From JAAYZQ01 sp034428935 (GTDB lineage: Bacteria > Chloroflexota > Anaerolineae > JAAYZQ01), in the NCBI GenBank assembly GCA_034428935.1, contig DAOUHB010000040.1, positions 1-35,567 on the forward strand: a stretch of 35,567 bases of DNA. The letters are read 5' to 3'. The notes under the pieces are model-generated. The model ran no database searches, was not told where the DNA came from, and saw only the letters and a list, made by a program, of their open reading frames with translations. The first letter of the stretch is position 1; every line of letters begins with the position of its first letter. Positions 21,548 through 29,050 of the stretch are shown piece after piece. The position numbers and the translations under genes are program-made.

Positions 21548-22942
21548 ATGGTGAACGAGGGTACCGGCAGGGAGGAGCCGTCGGGGCCGGATCCGCGAAG
21601 CCGTGGCGCCGGCAGCACCGGCCACCGGGAACAGCCGGCAAAGGCGCGAACGAGCCGGCATCCGCACGGGCGCTGCAAGAAGCCGGCTCCGCGGTGGCAA
21701 GATTTCGTCCGCGACGACCTGGGGTACCGGCAGTGGCATCACAAAAGGTGGCCGGGCCCTCCGGCCTGGTGGGGCGAGGAGCACGACCCGGCCTGGCCCG
21801 GCCCATCCTGGCCGCGCTCCAGGAAGTACTGGGGAGAGCGGCAGCCCAGCGGCGGTTATCTCTTTATCCGGTTTGCCATCGTCTTTGGCGTGTTCATCGC
21901 CCTCGCCTGCGCCATCCTGTTCATGCTGGGGGCCGCCGTGTTCCTCTTGTTCACCGGCGCCCGGCCGAGTTTCGGCAGCGTGCTCGAGGACCTGCACCCG
22001 CTGCGTTTCCTCGCCTACCTGGGCGGCGCGGTCCTGCTGCTGCTCCTGGCGCTGCGGCGGGTGGGTCACCTGGCCAGCCGCCGCTTTACCAACCCGCTGA
22101 GCGAGACCATGAAAGCCGCCGGCGCCCTGGCCGAGGGCGACCTTTCGGCCCGGGTGCCGGTGCAGGGCAGCCCCGAGTTTCGCCACCTGGCCCTGTCGTT
22201 CAACCAGATGGCCCAGGCCCTGGAGGCCGCCGACCGGCAGCGCCGCGAGCTGCTGGCCGACGTAGCCCACGAGCTGCGCACGCCCTTGACCGTCCTCCAG
22301 GGCAACCTGGAAGGCCTCCGGGACGGCGTTTACCTGGCTACCCCCGAGCAGATCGACCTGATGCTGGACGAGGCCCAGAAGCTGAGCCGCCTGGTAGAAG
22401 ATCTGCGCCTGCTGACCCTGGCCGACGCCGGCCAGTTGCCCCTCGACCTCCAGGAGCTGGAGGTGCACCAGCTCCTGGCCGACGTGAGCGATGCCTTTGC
22501 CCTCCAGGCGGCGGAGGCAGGCGTCACCTTGCGGGTGGAGGCGCCAGAGCAGGCGCTGCACCCCCTCCACGCCGACCCCCAGCGCCTGGGGCAGGTGCTG
22601 GGCAACCTGATGACCAACGCACTGCGGCACACGCCGTCCGGCGGCCGGGTGACGTTGGGCGCCGCCTCCGTCGGGGATGGAGAGGGACCAGAGGGCGTCG
22701 AGATCTGGGTCGCCGACTCGGGCGAGGGCGTGCCGCCGGACGACCTGCCGCGCATCTTTGACCGTTTCTGGCGCGCCGACAGGGCCCGCAGCCACGAAGA
22801 AGCGGCGGGCAGCGGGCTGGGCCTGGCCATTGCCCGCAGCCTGGTGCAGCTCCACGGCGGCCGCATCTGGGCCGAGAGCGAGGGGGTGCCGGGCAAAGGC
22901 ACCACCGTCTTTGTCGTGCTGCCCCTCTCGGCAGGTTCGTAG
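21548..22942 (+). CDS. Sensor histidine kinase with Trp/His-rich N-terminus
   Basis: Membrane sensor kinase partner of the preceding regulator; 464 residues, ATG 21548 after AAAGGA. The first 100 residues are cytoplasmic, charged, then very rich in Trp (eight between 50 and 95), His and Pro, including GPPAWWGE (70-77). Transmembrane helices lie at about 104-136 and 152-171. The loop between them is only about 15 residues, so there is no extracellular sensor domain and the kinase probably senses within the membrane or through a partner. A HAMP region (about 172-225), the HisKA H-box LLADVAHELRTPL with His241, and an ATPase domain (N box LMTNALRHTPSGG, G1 VADSGEGVPPDDL, F box RIFDRFWRAD, G2 GSGLGLAI) follow. 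The TAG stop at 22940-22942 belongs to a two-hairpin repeat element. Confidence 0.94.
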   Translation: MVNEGTGREEPSGPDPRSRGAGSTGHREQPAKARTSRHPHGRCKKPAPRWQDFVRDDLGYRQWHHKRWPGPPAWWGEEHDPAWPGPSWPRSRKYWGERQPSGGYLFIRFAIVFGVFIALACAILFMLGAAVFLLFTGARPSFGSVLEDLHPLRFLAYLGGAVLLLLLALRRVGHLASRRFTNPLSETMKAAGALAEGDLSARVPVQGSPEFRHLALSFNQMAQALEAADRQRRELLADVAHELRTPLTVLQGNLEGLRDGVYLATPEQIDLMLDEAQKLSRLVEDLRLLTLADAGQLPLDLQELEVHQLLADVSDAFALQAAEAGVTLRVEAPEQALHPLHADPQRLGQVLGNLMTNALRHTPSGGRVTLGAASVGDGEGPEGVEIWVADSGEGVPPDDLPRIFDRFWRADRARSHEEAAGSGLGLAIARSLVQLHGGRIWAESEGVPGKGTTVFVVLPLSAGS

Positions 22943-23006
22943 TGGGCGATTCATCGCCATGGAGCCGCGCTGAAGCACGTACTACGAACGGGCTCTCGAC
23001 AGGCTG
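22940..23006 (+). repeat. Two-hairpin dispersed element, copy 2 (contains the kinase stop codon)
   Basis: It begins at the TAG stop of the histidine kinase gene. Stem 1 is GGCGA-TTCA-TCGCC (22945-22949/22954-22958), perfectly paired though its sequence differs from copy 1. Stem 2 is CGCGCT-GA-AGCACG (22966-22979) with one C-A mismatch. Next is TACTACGAAC (22980-22989), identical to copy 1, then after 8 bases GACAGGCTG (22998-23006), also identical. Unlike copy 1 there is no T-run after stem 1. Confidence 0.8.
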
Positions 23007-23062
23007 TTGGTGGGTCGTTTGACACAGGCGTGGGCATTTGCTCTGGCGCGCTCGTCGGCAGT

Positions 23063-23112
23063 CGTTTGGACCACGACAGCAGCGCCCTTTCGTGCGTTTC
23101 GTGGTCCAGACG
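23063..23112. terminator. Long hairpin between convergent genes
   Basis: TGGACCACGA (23067-23076) pairs perfectly with TCGTGGTCCA (23099-23108); three more Watson-Crick pairs and one G-T pair extend the stem to 14 bp (23063-23076/23099-23112), with a 22-base loop. It sits between the kinase gene (+) and the DUF401 gene (-). No long T-run follows on either strand, so it may be a factor-dependent terminator or 3'-end protecting structure. Confidence 0.5.
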
Positions 23113-23162
23113 CCCGGTACCAGAATGGCACCATGCGTGACAAGTGACCCACTCGCTACTGG

Positions 23163-24374
23163 CTACTGGCGTATCACCAGCATAAAGATGCCGGCCAGGA
23201 CCAGGAGCCCGGCGGCGGGCAGCATGCGCCTGTAGATGCCTCCCCACTCGGCCTTGAAATAGACACGGGTCAGCGACAGGCAGAGATGCACGGGCGTGAG
23301 CATTAGCCCCACCAGCCCCCCGGTGTACGCCAGGAGGCCGTAGCCATTGCCCACCACGTCGGGACCCACCAGCGGAAGGACGATGGGAAAGCCGATGGCA
23401 AAGGCCGCCACCGCCAGGCCCGTGAGGAACCCCGGCACAAAGGGCACGGCAAAGACGAGGACGGCCAGGGGAATGCCCAACTCGGCCAGCGACACCGAGA
23501 CCGCTTCCACCGCGCCGCTGCTCTCCAGCACGCCGCGAAAGACCATGGCCCCGACGATGATGGGCGCGATGCCCAGGGGCGTCCTGCGCGCCGTCTCCCA
23601 CAGGCGGCGCGGCCCCAGCCGCTCGACGAGCACCAACAGGGCGATGGTGACGGCCAGCGACAGGATGAGGTCGACCTGCAGGACAACGGACAGGCCCAGC
23701 ACCAGGAGAATGGGCCACACGCTCTTTAGCAACAGGACCACCGTTTCGCGCCGTCCGGCCCTGTCCGCGGCCGCCGGCTCGACCTGGCGCGTGCCCGCCA
23801 GCCCGAACAGGACACCGCCGGCCAGCGCGGCCAGGAAGAGGGGCCACTGGGCGAGGGTCAGCCGCTGCACCGGCACGTTCATCAGGCCCGCGGCCACGAT
23901 CAACGACGGGTAGAGGGGAAAGATCGGCTCCATGGCGTGCCGAAACCAGTAGTTCAGAAACGTCCGGTTTTCGCGGTTCACGTCCAGATGGCGGCTGGCC
24001 TCGTCGACCATGGGCGCCGAGAACATGGCCCCACCCACCATGGGCAGCATACCGATGAGCATCGGCATGAGGGCCAGCAGCCACCGCGCGTCGGCAAAGA
24101 GGTCACACAGCGACCGGATGAGCCCCTCCAACTGCAGCGTGCTGCGCAGGATCTCGCCCAGAAAGGTGATGAGCAGGACGATGGCCACCAGCCGCAGCGT
24201 GAGGGGGTCCACGGCGGCCTGCACCGCGTCCAGGGCCAGGCTGCCCGCCGGTTGGCCAAAGAACCAGCCGGTGACCGCCGACGCCAGGAGCAGCACAAGC
24301 CCCAGGTTCCAACGAAAGCGCAGGAGGACGACGATAAAGGCCAGGATGCCGGCCAGCTTGAGGAGGGTCAGCAC
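23163..24374 (-). CDS. DUF401-family polytopic membrane protein (putative transporter)
   Basis: A 403-residue integral membrane protein with roughly ten hydrophobic segments. Features that match DUF401, a group related to the ion-transporter (ArsB/NhaD/GntP-like) families, are MLPMVGGAMFSAPMVDEA, the NYWFRHAMEPIFPLYPSLI segment, FVPGFLTGLAVAAFAIGFPIVLPL and the YTGGLVGLMLTPVHLCLSLTR segment near the end. Substrate unknown. The start is GTG 24374, one base after the stop of the HD-hydrolase gene, with GAGGA upstream; longer starts would fall inside that gene. The two genes are therefore translationally coupled, and DUF401 expression probably follows that of the hydrolase. Confidence 0.83.
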   Translation of the reverse strand: MLTLLKLAGILAFIVVLLRFRWNLGLVLLLASAVTGWFFGQPAGSLALDAVQAAVDPLTLRLVAIVLLITFLGEILRSTLQLEGLIRSLCDLFADARWLLALMPMLIGMLPMVGGAMFSAPMVDEASRHLDVNRENRTFLNYWFRHAMEPIFPLYPSLIVAAGLMNVPVQRLTLAQWPLFLAALAGGVLFGLAGTRQVEPAAADRAGRRETVVLLLKSVWPILLVLGLSVVLQVDLILSLAVTIALLVLVERLGPRRLWETARRTPLGIAPIIVGAMVFRGVLESSGAVEAVSVSLAELGIPLAVLVFAVPFVPGFLTGLAVAAFAIGFPIVLPLVGPDVVGNGYGLLAYTGGLVGLMLTPVHLCLSLTRVYFKAEWGGIYRRMLPAAGLLVLAGIFMLVIRQ

Positions 24375-24375
24375 A

Positions 24376-24963
24376 CTAGCGGTCCTCGCCGGCCGCGATG
24401 GCCTCTTCCAGGGCGTCCACGGCGCGATCCAGCTCGTCGGCCAGGGGATGCGCGGCCAGGCGCTCGCGGACGATCTCGGCCACGCTCTCGTAGAACCAGA
24501 GGGATTGGTCCGGCCCCCGCGAAAACCTGGACCAATGGGCCGGGCCATGCTCGGCCAGGCCGGCGAGAAGGCTGCGCACCGTGTGCAGCGTGTCGGCGGC
24601 CTTGACCGCCACGGCGTCGGCGCTGGCGCGCTCCAGTTGGTGCAGAACCTCCCGCTTGCGGGTCTCCCACGAGCGCTCGACGCCGTTCTCGCGCTTGCGC
24701 TCCGTCAGGGCCGAGACCATGGCCGCCACCGCCGGCCCAAAGGCGGCCTCGACCTCCGCCAGGGGCAGGTCCTGGTCTTCGACGGCGTCGTGCAGCAGGC
24801 CGGCGATGGCCAGATCCTCGCCAAAGCCGTGGCGGATGAGAATGACCGAGACGTGGGCCAGGTGCACGATGTACGGGACATCACTCGCCTTGCGCGTCTG
24901 ATCGCGGTGCGTCCGGGCAGCCATGGCCAGCGCTGCCTCGTAGCGCTCGGAATACGCTTCCAT
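24376..24963 (-). CDS. HD-domain phosphohydrolase, RelA/SpoT hydrolase type (small alarmone hydrolase candidate)
   Basis: A 195-residue soluble protein consisting of a single HD domain. The pattern AARTHRDQTRKASDVPYIVHLAHV (H34), LLHDAVED (H58, D59) and VKAADTLHTVRSL (D124) matches the manganese-binding set of the (p)ppGpp 3'-pyrophosphohydrolase domain of SpoT and Mesh1 in order and spacing. No synthetase or TGS domain is present, so a stand-alone small alarmone hydrolase is the best guess; other HD nucleotide hydrolases are possible. The C-terminal third (about 140-195) is helical and acidic. The ATG at 24963 has AGGAGG 8 bases upstream, and a promoter lies at 25014-25042. The gene is coupled to the DUF401 gene downstream. 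Confidence 0.85.
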   Translation of the reverse strand: MEAYSERYEAALAMAARTHRDQTRKASDVPYIVHLAHVSVILIRHGFGEDLAIAGLLHDAVEDQDLPLAEVEAAFGPAVAAMVSALTERKRENGVERSWETRKREVLHQLERASADAVAVKAADTLHTVRSLLAGLAEHGPAHWSRFSRGPDQSLWFYESVAEIVRERLAAHPLADELDRAVDALEEAIAAGEDR

Positions 24964-25013
24964 TGTGCAGATCCTCCTACGGGTCTGCTCCCTCTGTCGG
25001 GGGGCAGGCCCGC

Positions 25014-25042
25014 ATTATAGCACCGAACCCACAATGGCGCAA
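25014..25042 (-). promoter_or_regulatory. Promoter for the HD hydrolase-DUF401 operon
   Basis: On the - strand TTGCGC (complement of 25037-25042), a 17-base spacer and a perfect TATAAT (complement of 25014-25019). It leaves a leader of about 45 bases before the ATG at 24963 and is divergent from the promoter at 25095. Confidence 0.7.
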
Positions 25043-25094
25043 CGAAGGAGGCTTGCGCGCCAGGCCTGCCGGTCTCTGCCCGCGCCCCCCGGTT

Positions 25095-25123
25095 TTGCCA
25101 GGAGGCCGGTTTTGTGGTATACA
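25095..25123 (+). promoter_or_regulatory. Probable promoter for the membrane protein-DUF2723 pair
   Basis: TTGCCA (25095-25100), a 17-base spacer and TATACA (25118-25123). The start of transcription would be about 25 bases before the ATG at 25155. Confidence 0.55.
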
Positions 25124-25154
25124 TAGGTGGGCAATCTCAGCGGATGGGCAGGGC

Positions 25155-25661
25155 ATGACCGGCGATACAGAACGGTTCTGGTACCCCTTTACGGCGACCA
25201 CGGTCATCGCCCGCCGGCTGGCGCCCCTGCTGCTCTTGACCCTGGGTGCCGGGCTCATCATCTGGGCCGGGCGCGAGTTCTACTTCTGGCGGCGCCCCTG
25301 GGCCGTGCTGCCCGAGCTGTTCCTGGGCCTGCTGACCTGGGTGTCGGCGCTCTATTTCTGGACCCTCCTGCCCGAGGTACACGCCGGGGAAGGGGGGCTG
25401 GCGGTGCGGCGCCTGGGCCCCATCTGGCAGCGCTGGACCTGGGACCAGGTGGCCGGGCTGCACAAGGCAGCCAGCATCGACCTCCTGGGCTGGAGCGAGT
25501 CGTTTTACACGGTGTCTGTCTGGCGCCCCCTGGCCGGCAGGCGGGGACGCACGCGGCGGGCATGGCATCGCCGCCCCGTGCGCGCCTTTCGCTTTTCGGG
25601 ACACATTCGCAACTGCGAGCGCCTCGTCACACTGATCGGAGAGCGGCTGCAAGAGGTGTAG
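25155..25661 (+). CDS. Small membrane protein, unknown function, upstream of DUF2723 gene
   Basis: A 168-residue protein starting MTGDTERFWYPF. Two hydrophobic segments lie at about 22-42 and 48-70 with a short charged turn; the remaining 95 residues are basic and Trp-rich with a possible PH-like beta pattern (GGLAVRRLGPIWQRWTWDQVAGLHKA, then SFYTVSVWRPL). I chose ATG 25155 because the presumed promoter lies immediately upstream and the longer frame back to 24963 has no family-like sequence. It ends 6 bases before the DUF2723 gene and is surely co-transcribed, so it may assist that enzyme. The layout (two helices then a beta domain) recalls the protein at 18951. Confidence 0.7.
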   Translation: MTGDTERFWYPFTATTVIARRLAPLLLLTLGAGLIIWAGREFYFWRRPWAVLPELFLGLLTWVSALYFWTLLPEVHAGEGGLAVRRLGPIWQRWTWDQVAGLHKAASIDLLGWSESFYTVSVWRPLAGRRGRTRRAWHRRPVRAFRFSGHIRNCERLVTLIGERLQEV

Positions 25662-25667
25662 CACAAC

Positions 25668-27614
25668 ATGGCCGTCCACGGGTCCCCCATTACCCCGGCT
25701 GCTCCTGCACCGCGGGCCAGGGCGACAGGCCTGGTCCGCTGGCTGTCCCTGGCGCTCTTTGCCTCCACCCTGGTCGTGTACGTCAGCACCCTGGCGCCCG
25801 GCGTACTGGGCGGCGACGTGGGCGAGCTCCAGTTCGTGCCCCACATCCTCGGGCTGCCCCATCCCACCGGCACCCCCCTGTTCCTGCTGGTGGGCAAGCT
25901 GTGGACCATGCTTCCCCTGGCCTCGTCGGTGGCCCGGCGCATGAACCTGCTCTCGGCGGTGGCCGCGGGCCTGGTCCTCGTCGTCGTCTCGCGCACCCTG
26001 TCGCGGCCCCTGCCCGGGCTCCTGGCCGCCCTCAGCCTGGCCTTTGCCCCCACCTTCTGGGAACAGGCAACCATGGCCGACAAGTACGCCTTTAACGCCC
26101 TGATGGTGGCCCTGGTCCTCTATTTCGCCGTCCGCTGGGCCGAGACGGCCTCTCCCTCGGCCCTCAACGGGCTGGCCCTGTCCTTTGGCCTCAGCCTGGC
26201 GCACCACCGCACCAACGTGCTGTTCGCCCCGGCGCTGCTGGCCCTGGCCTGGTGGCGCACCCGCCCGGTCCTGCCCCGCGTCCGCGCCCTCTCCAGGGAG
26301 GACGGCCGCCGGCTGCTGCACCTGGCCGCCCTGCTCCTGCTGCCGCTGCTCCTGTACCTCTATCTGCCGTGGGCCGAGGCGCGCAACCTGCCCCCGGGCA
26401 CCTGGCACCCGAGGAGCCTGGAGGACTGGTATCACTATATCATGGATACCGGGCAGATCGGCTACGTCTATGTCGATCCGGCCGATCTCGGCGAGCGCCT
26501 CGTGTTCTACGCCCGCACGCTGCAAGGGGACGTTGGCTGGCTCGGCGTCGCCCTGGGCCTGTGCGGCCTTGCCAGCCTGCTGCGCCGCCGCCCGGCCATC
26601 GGCCTCTTTTTGCTGGTCATCGCCGGCCTGGAGGCCTTTCTGGCGGCCAACCACCACGTGCCGCGCCACTGGGTCTATTTCATTCCCTCGTTTCTCATCT
26701 TTGCTCTCTGGATCGGCGAGGGGGGCGAGGCCCTGGCCGGCGCGGCCGGCCGGCTCCTGCCGCGGCTGCCCATCCTCCGGCCCCTCCTGCTGGCGGCGGC
26801 CATCCTGGCCGTGCTAGCGCCCATGCCCGCCCGCTACGAAGCCTTTCGCACCGCCCACGAGGGCGCCGGCACCCTGGACATCTGGCGCCAGACCCTGAAG
26901 CAGGGGCGTATGGCCGAGCGCATCGGCCAGGCCATCGCCGCCGTGGACCACGACGCCATCATCCTGGGCGACTGGGAACAGGCCACGCCCCTGTGGTACT
27001 ACCAGCAGGTGGAGGGCTGGCGCCCCGACGTCCAGGTGATCTATCCCGTGGAGCGCCTGGCCGAAGCGGCGGCCACCGGCCAGCCCCTCTACCTGGCACG
27101 CACGGCACCCGGCCTGGCCGACACCTGGCACCCCTCCAACGCCGGCCCCCTGATTGCCTTGCAGCCCGCGCCCAACAGCGAGCTGCCGGAGGGGATCTCG
27201 CCCATCGGCCTGCGCCTGGGAAACACCTTCGAGCTGGCCGGCTGCCGGGCGGAGGGGACGCAATTTCGCCCGCCGGCCGTCGTGCCCCTGACCCTCTACT
27301 GGCGCGCCCTGGAGGCGCCGGGCTACGATTATTCCGTGTCGCTGCGCTTCCTCGACGGCGCCGGGCAAGAGCTGCTGCGCGTCGACAGCCAGCACCCCGT
27401 CCTTGGCACCTATCCCACCTCCCGATGGACGGCGGGGGAGGTGGTCGGCGATTACTACGAGATCCAGTTGCCCGCGGACCTGGCGGCGGGGACCTACCGC
27501 TGGGGCGTGATCCTGTATCGCACGCTGCCCGGCGGCGGCTGGGAGAACCTGGAGGTGGCCGGCACCGGCCAGGAGCTGGCCCTGGGGGGCACCATCGAGG
27601 TGTTGCCGCGCTAG
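25668..27614 (+). CDS. DUF2723 polytopic glycosyltransferase-like protein with C-terminal beta module
   Basis: A 648-residue membrane protein. The N-terminal half is typical of DUF2723 (protein O-mannosyltransferase/TMEM260-like): APGVLGGDVGELQFVPHILGLPHPTGTPLF (43-72) holds the conserved acidic GD.GE pair on the first outer loop, and ATMADKYAFNALMVALVLYF follows. About ten membrane helices cover residues 25-390. After a soluble stretch (DWEQATPLWYYQQVEGWRPDVQVIYP), residues 510-648 form a beta-sandwich containing LYWRALEAPG (543-552), shared with the GT39-like protein at 31354. It probably transfers sugar from a lipid carrier outside the membrane; acceptor and sugar are unknown. The ATG at 25668 is 6 bases after the preceding stop, with AAGAGGTG upstream. 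Confidence 0.88.
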   Translation: MAVHGSPITPAAPAPRARATGLVRWLSLALFASTLVVYVSTLAPGVLGGDVGELQFVPHILGLPHPTGTPLFLLVGKLWTMLPLASSVARRMNLLSAVAAGLVLVVVSRTLSRPLPGLLAALSLAFAPTFWEQATMADKYAFNALMVALVLYFAVRWAETASPSALNGLALSFGLSLAHHRTNVLFAPALLALAWWRTRPVLPRVRALSREDGRRLLHLAALLLLPLLLYLYLPWAEARNLPPGTWHPRSLEDWYHYIMDTGQIGYVYVDPADLGERLVFYARTLQGDVGWLGVALGLCGLASLLRRRPAIGLFLLVIAGLEAFLAANHHVPRHWVYFIPSFLIFALWIGEGGEALAGAAGRLLPRLPILRPLLLAAAILAVLAPMPARYEAFRTAHEGAGTLDIWRQTLKQGRMAERIGQAIAAVDHDAIILGDWEQATPLWYYQQVEGWRPDVQVIYPVERLAEAAATGQPLYLARTAPGLADTWHPSNAGPLIALQPAPNSELPEGISPIGLRLGNTFELAGCRAEGTQFRPPAVVPLTLYWRALEAPGYDYSVSLRFLDGAGQELLRVDSQHPVLGTYPTSRWTAGEVVGDYYEIQLPADLAAGTYRWGVILYRTLPGGGWENLEVAGTGQELALGGTIEVLPR

Positions 27615-27675
27615 CAGGGGCCCACACCCCGGTTGCGGGCATGGCGGCCGGGCGGGCGCCGCAAGGGGGTCGTCT

Positions 27676-29046
27676 TTAGCGGCGGGCCGCCAGCAGGGCC
27701 GCGCCCACCGCGGCCGCCTCGCGGTGGGCGGCCGGCTCGACGGGCAGGCCGAACTGCTGGCCCACGATCTCCAGGAGTAGGGGATTGCGCTCCACGACGC
27801 CGCCGGCGGCGACGACCCGGGCCCCGCCCCCACCGGGGCCGGCCCCGCCATAGAGATCGCGCAGCTCGTCCACGAGCCCGACGAGGGTCGCCCGCGCCAC
27901 GGCCCCCAGCGCCATGTTGTCGACGGTGATGCCCTCGATGGCCCCGCCCCGCACCGACGGATCGCCGCGCACGCCCAGGAACGTGGCCCGCACCTGCAAC
28001 CCCCCGGTGTCGGGGGTCGACGCGGCCAGGGCGTTCAGCCGGCGGTAGACCGCTTCCTCGCCGGCCTCCAGCCCAAACTCGGCCAGCCAGGCGCGGAGCG
28101 TGCGGTTCAGCCAGGCATAGGCCGCGCCGCCGCACAGGCTGGCCCCCACCCGCAGGACGCCGCTCCCCGGCAGGGGCCGCGTCTCGACCCGCTCGCCGGG
28201 CGGCTCGAAATCCGGCACGGCCCAGCACACCTGACCCCCGGTGCCAAGGTTGACCAGGACCGTGCCCTCCGGGTCGGGCACGCTCCCCAGGAAGCTGGCC
28301 TGGGTGTCGCCCACGGGGTTGAACACCGGCAGGCCCGCCGGCAGGCCGGTCGCCCGGGCCGCTTCTCCCGACAGCCCGCCCAGCGCCTCGCCGGCGGGCC
28401 GCACCGGCGGCAAGAGGCGGGCGGGCAGGCCCAGGCGGTCGACGAACGCCTCGTTCCAGGAGCCGCGCACCAGGTCGTAAATGCCCCAGCTTGCCGCAAA
28501 GGTGGGGTCGGTGGCGGGCCGGCCGCCGGTGAGCCGCGCCGCGACCCAGCCGGCGGCGGTGCAGGCCCCCTCGGCGGCGTCGGGCAGCGCGCCGCGCCGC
28601 ACCAGCCAGAAGAGCGTGGCCGCCCCGTAACCGTGCTGGATGCGGCAGCCGTTGGGCCGCCAGTCCAGGCCGGCCACGGCCTCGCGGACCATCTCCAGGG
28701 CCGTGCGCCCGGACGGGTCGTCTCCCGGCTCGGAGGTCCGCCGATCCTGCCAGGAGATCAAGGGGGTGACGGCCTCGCCCCGGGCGTCGACGCACAGCAG
28801 CCCGTGCTTTTGTCCCGTGAGGGCAATTCCCTCTGGAGGGCCTCCGGCGCCGGCGGCGGCCAGCTCGGCCAGCACCTCCAGCGACAGGGCGAGGAGGCGG
28901 TCGGGATCCTCCTCGGCGCGCGTGGCCGGCAGCCGGGGCCGTGCCGCGTCGTTGCGCCGCCGCGCCACCTGCCGCACCCGGCCCGCACCGGCGTCCCAGG
29001 CCACGCCGGTGACCGTCGTCGTGCCCACGTCCAACCCGATGATCAC
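27676..29046 (-). CDS. FGGY-family carbohydrate kinase (sedoheptulokinase-like)
   Basis: An ATP-dependent sugar kinase of the FGGY group; 456 residues. Phosphate 1 motif is IGLDVGTTTVTG (3-14). The TGQKHGLL (77-84) and PLISWQDRR (95-103) segments recall sedoheptulokinases and xylulokinases. GDTQASFLG contains the likely catalytic Asp, followed by VNLGTGGQ, and the C-terminal adenosine motif is AAGGVVERNPLLLEIVGQQF, ending with the REAAAVGAALLAA segment. The substrate cannot be fixed from sequence; sedoheptulose is the best guess. The start is GTG 29046, 4 bases after the stop of the GT2 gene, so the two are coupled. It converges on the DUF2723 gene with a 61-base gap. Confidence 0.87.
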   Translation of the reverse strand: MIIGLDVGTTTVTGVAWDAGAGRVRQVARRRNDAARPRLPATRAEEDPDRLLALSLEVLAELAAAGAGGPPEGIALTGQKHGLLCVDARGEAVTPLISWQDRRTSEPGDDPSGRTALEMVREAVAGLDWRPNGCRIQHGYGAATLFWLVRRGALPDAAEGACTAAGWVAARLTGGRPATDPTFAASWGIYDLVRGSWNEAFVDRLGLPARLLPPVRPAGEALGGLSGEAARATGLPAGLPVFNPVGDTQASFLGSVPDPEGTVLVNLGTGGQVCWAVPDFEPPGERVETRPLPGSGVLRVGASLCGGAAYAWLNRTLRAWLAEFGLEAGEEAVYRRLNALAASTPDTGGLQVRATFLGVRGDPSVRGGAIEGITVDNMALGAVARATLVGLVDELRDLYGGAGPGGGGARVVAAGGVVERNPLLLEIVGQQFGLPVEPAAHREAAAVGAALLAARR

Positions 29047-29050
29047 GGCC

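Noticed and set aside
20261..22978. 905-codon open frame on the - strand opposite the two-component operon
   Set aside because: Codon-shadow of GC-rich genes on the + strand; its translation is low-complexity Gly/Ala/Arg/His-rich with no domain, and the opposite strand encodes intact regulator and kinase domains.
27615..27675. Possible terminator between the DUF2723 and FGGY kinase genes
   Set aside because: No convincing stem-loop or T-run was found in the 61-base gap.
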